Shown: in pieces, positions 5,181 through 5,383 of the stretch
Layout of the letters: the number at the start of each line of letters is the position of its first letter
How positions within the stretch are numbered: position 1 is the first letter of the stretch
Assembly (NCBI GenBank): GCA_024274855.1
Contig: JAJSAJ010000035.1
Span: forward strand, 1-5,383
Reading direction: 5' to 3'
Origin: Planctomycetota bacterium
GTDB taxonomy: Bacteria > Planctomycetota > Planctomycetia > Pirellulales > Pirellulaceae
Length of the DNA: 5,383 nucleotides
Notes under the pieces: generated by a model
Databases searched by the model: none
The model's input: only the letters and a program-made list of their open reading frames with translations
What the model was told of the DNA's origin: nothing
Made by a program: the position numbers and the translations under genes

Positions 5181-5383
5181 TCATCCGACGATCAGATACC
5201 AGAGTTGGGCGACGACAAAGCAGACGACCACTCCGAGCGCCACGGGCAGCAGGGTGGCGATCAGGGTCCACTTTCGGCTGCCGGTCTCCTTCCAGATGGT
5301 GTAGATGGTGGTGGAGCATGGATTATGTAGCAGGCTGAACAACATCAAATTGATTCCGGTCAGCGGGATCCAGCCTGCGGTGC
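5181..5383 (-). CDS. feoB: Ferrous iron transport protein B, C-terminal end (partial)
   Basis: The minus strand encodes the last 66 residues of a protein, ending at the TGA complementary to 5181-5183 and continuing beyond the right edge. The visible part includes ITGINLMLFSLLH-like hydrophobic sequence (PLTGINLMLFSLLH), then the NPCSTTIYTIWKETGSRKWT segment, then a final membrane helix (LIATLLPVALGVVVCFVVAQLW). The PC.TT..TI.KETGS pattern with a following hydrophobic helix is typical of the second Gate domain and C terminus of FeoB, the GTP-dependent inner-membrane Fe(II) importer. The N-terminal G domain, the first Gate domain and any feoA are outside the window. It converges on the aldo/keto reductase gene. 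No start or regulatory site can be judged. Confidence 0.9.
   Translation of the reverse strand, partial: TAGWIPLTGINLMLFSLLHNPCSTTIYTIWKETGSRKWTLIATLLPVALGVVVCFVVAQLWYLIVG

Overview
The window has the look of a planctomycete chromosome, probably related to the Pirellulales. That is an inference from three things: a Tat-exported DUF362 protein next to a Tat-exported aldo/keto reductase, wide gene spacing, and intergenic DNA packed with short hairpins and degenerate repeats. No rRNA, tRNA, CRISPR array, transposase or phage gene is visible.

Layout. (1) 1-167: leader DNA with no supported gene. (2) 168-1847, + strand: an octaheme cytochrome c of the hydroxylamine oxidoreductase (HAO) family, 559 aa, with eight CXXCH motifs and an N-terminal membrane anchor. 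(3) 1848-2330: 483 bases without a gene, holding a cluster of small perfect hairpins, a CCCATGGG-type inverted repeat, and one copy of an interspersed repeat. (4) 2331-3560, + strand: DUF362 protein with a twin-arginine signal. (5) 3647-4642, + strand: aldo/keto reductase with a twin-arginine signal and an intact Asp-Tyr-Lys-His tetrad. (6) 4643-5180: 538 bases without a gene, a mosaic of a three-unit 45-bp tandem repeat, a GGGGTC/GACCCC palindrome, a purine tract and an 8-base periodic TTTGCG repeat. (7) 5181-5383, - strand: the last 66 residues of the ferrous iron transporter FeoB, running off the right edge.

How the genes may relate. The HAO-family cytochrome would face the periplasm and oxidise or reduce small nitrogen compounds. 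No dedicated electron partner (c554, cM552) is in view. The DUF362 and aldo/keto reductase genes look like a two-gene unit of exported proteins, and nothing in the sequence ties them to the cytochrome. FeoB converges on this unit from the right and is probably independent.

Most notable observations: a full HAO-type octaheme cytochrome outside an obvious nitrifier or anammox cluster; the same 45-bp repeat on both sides of the DUF362/AKR pair in opposite orientation; and a compact hairpin cluster directly behind the cytochrome gene. I found no clear case for an entirely new system.
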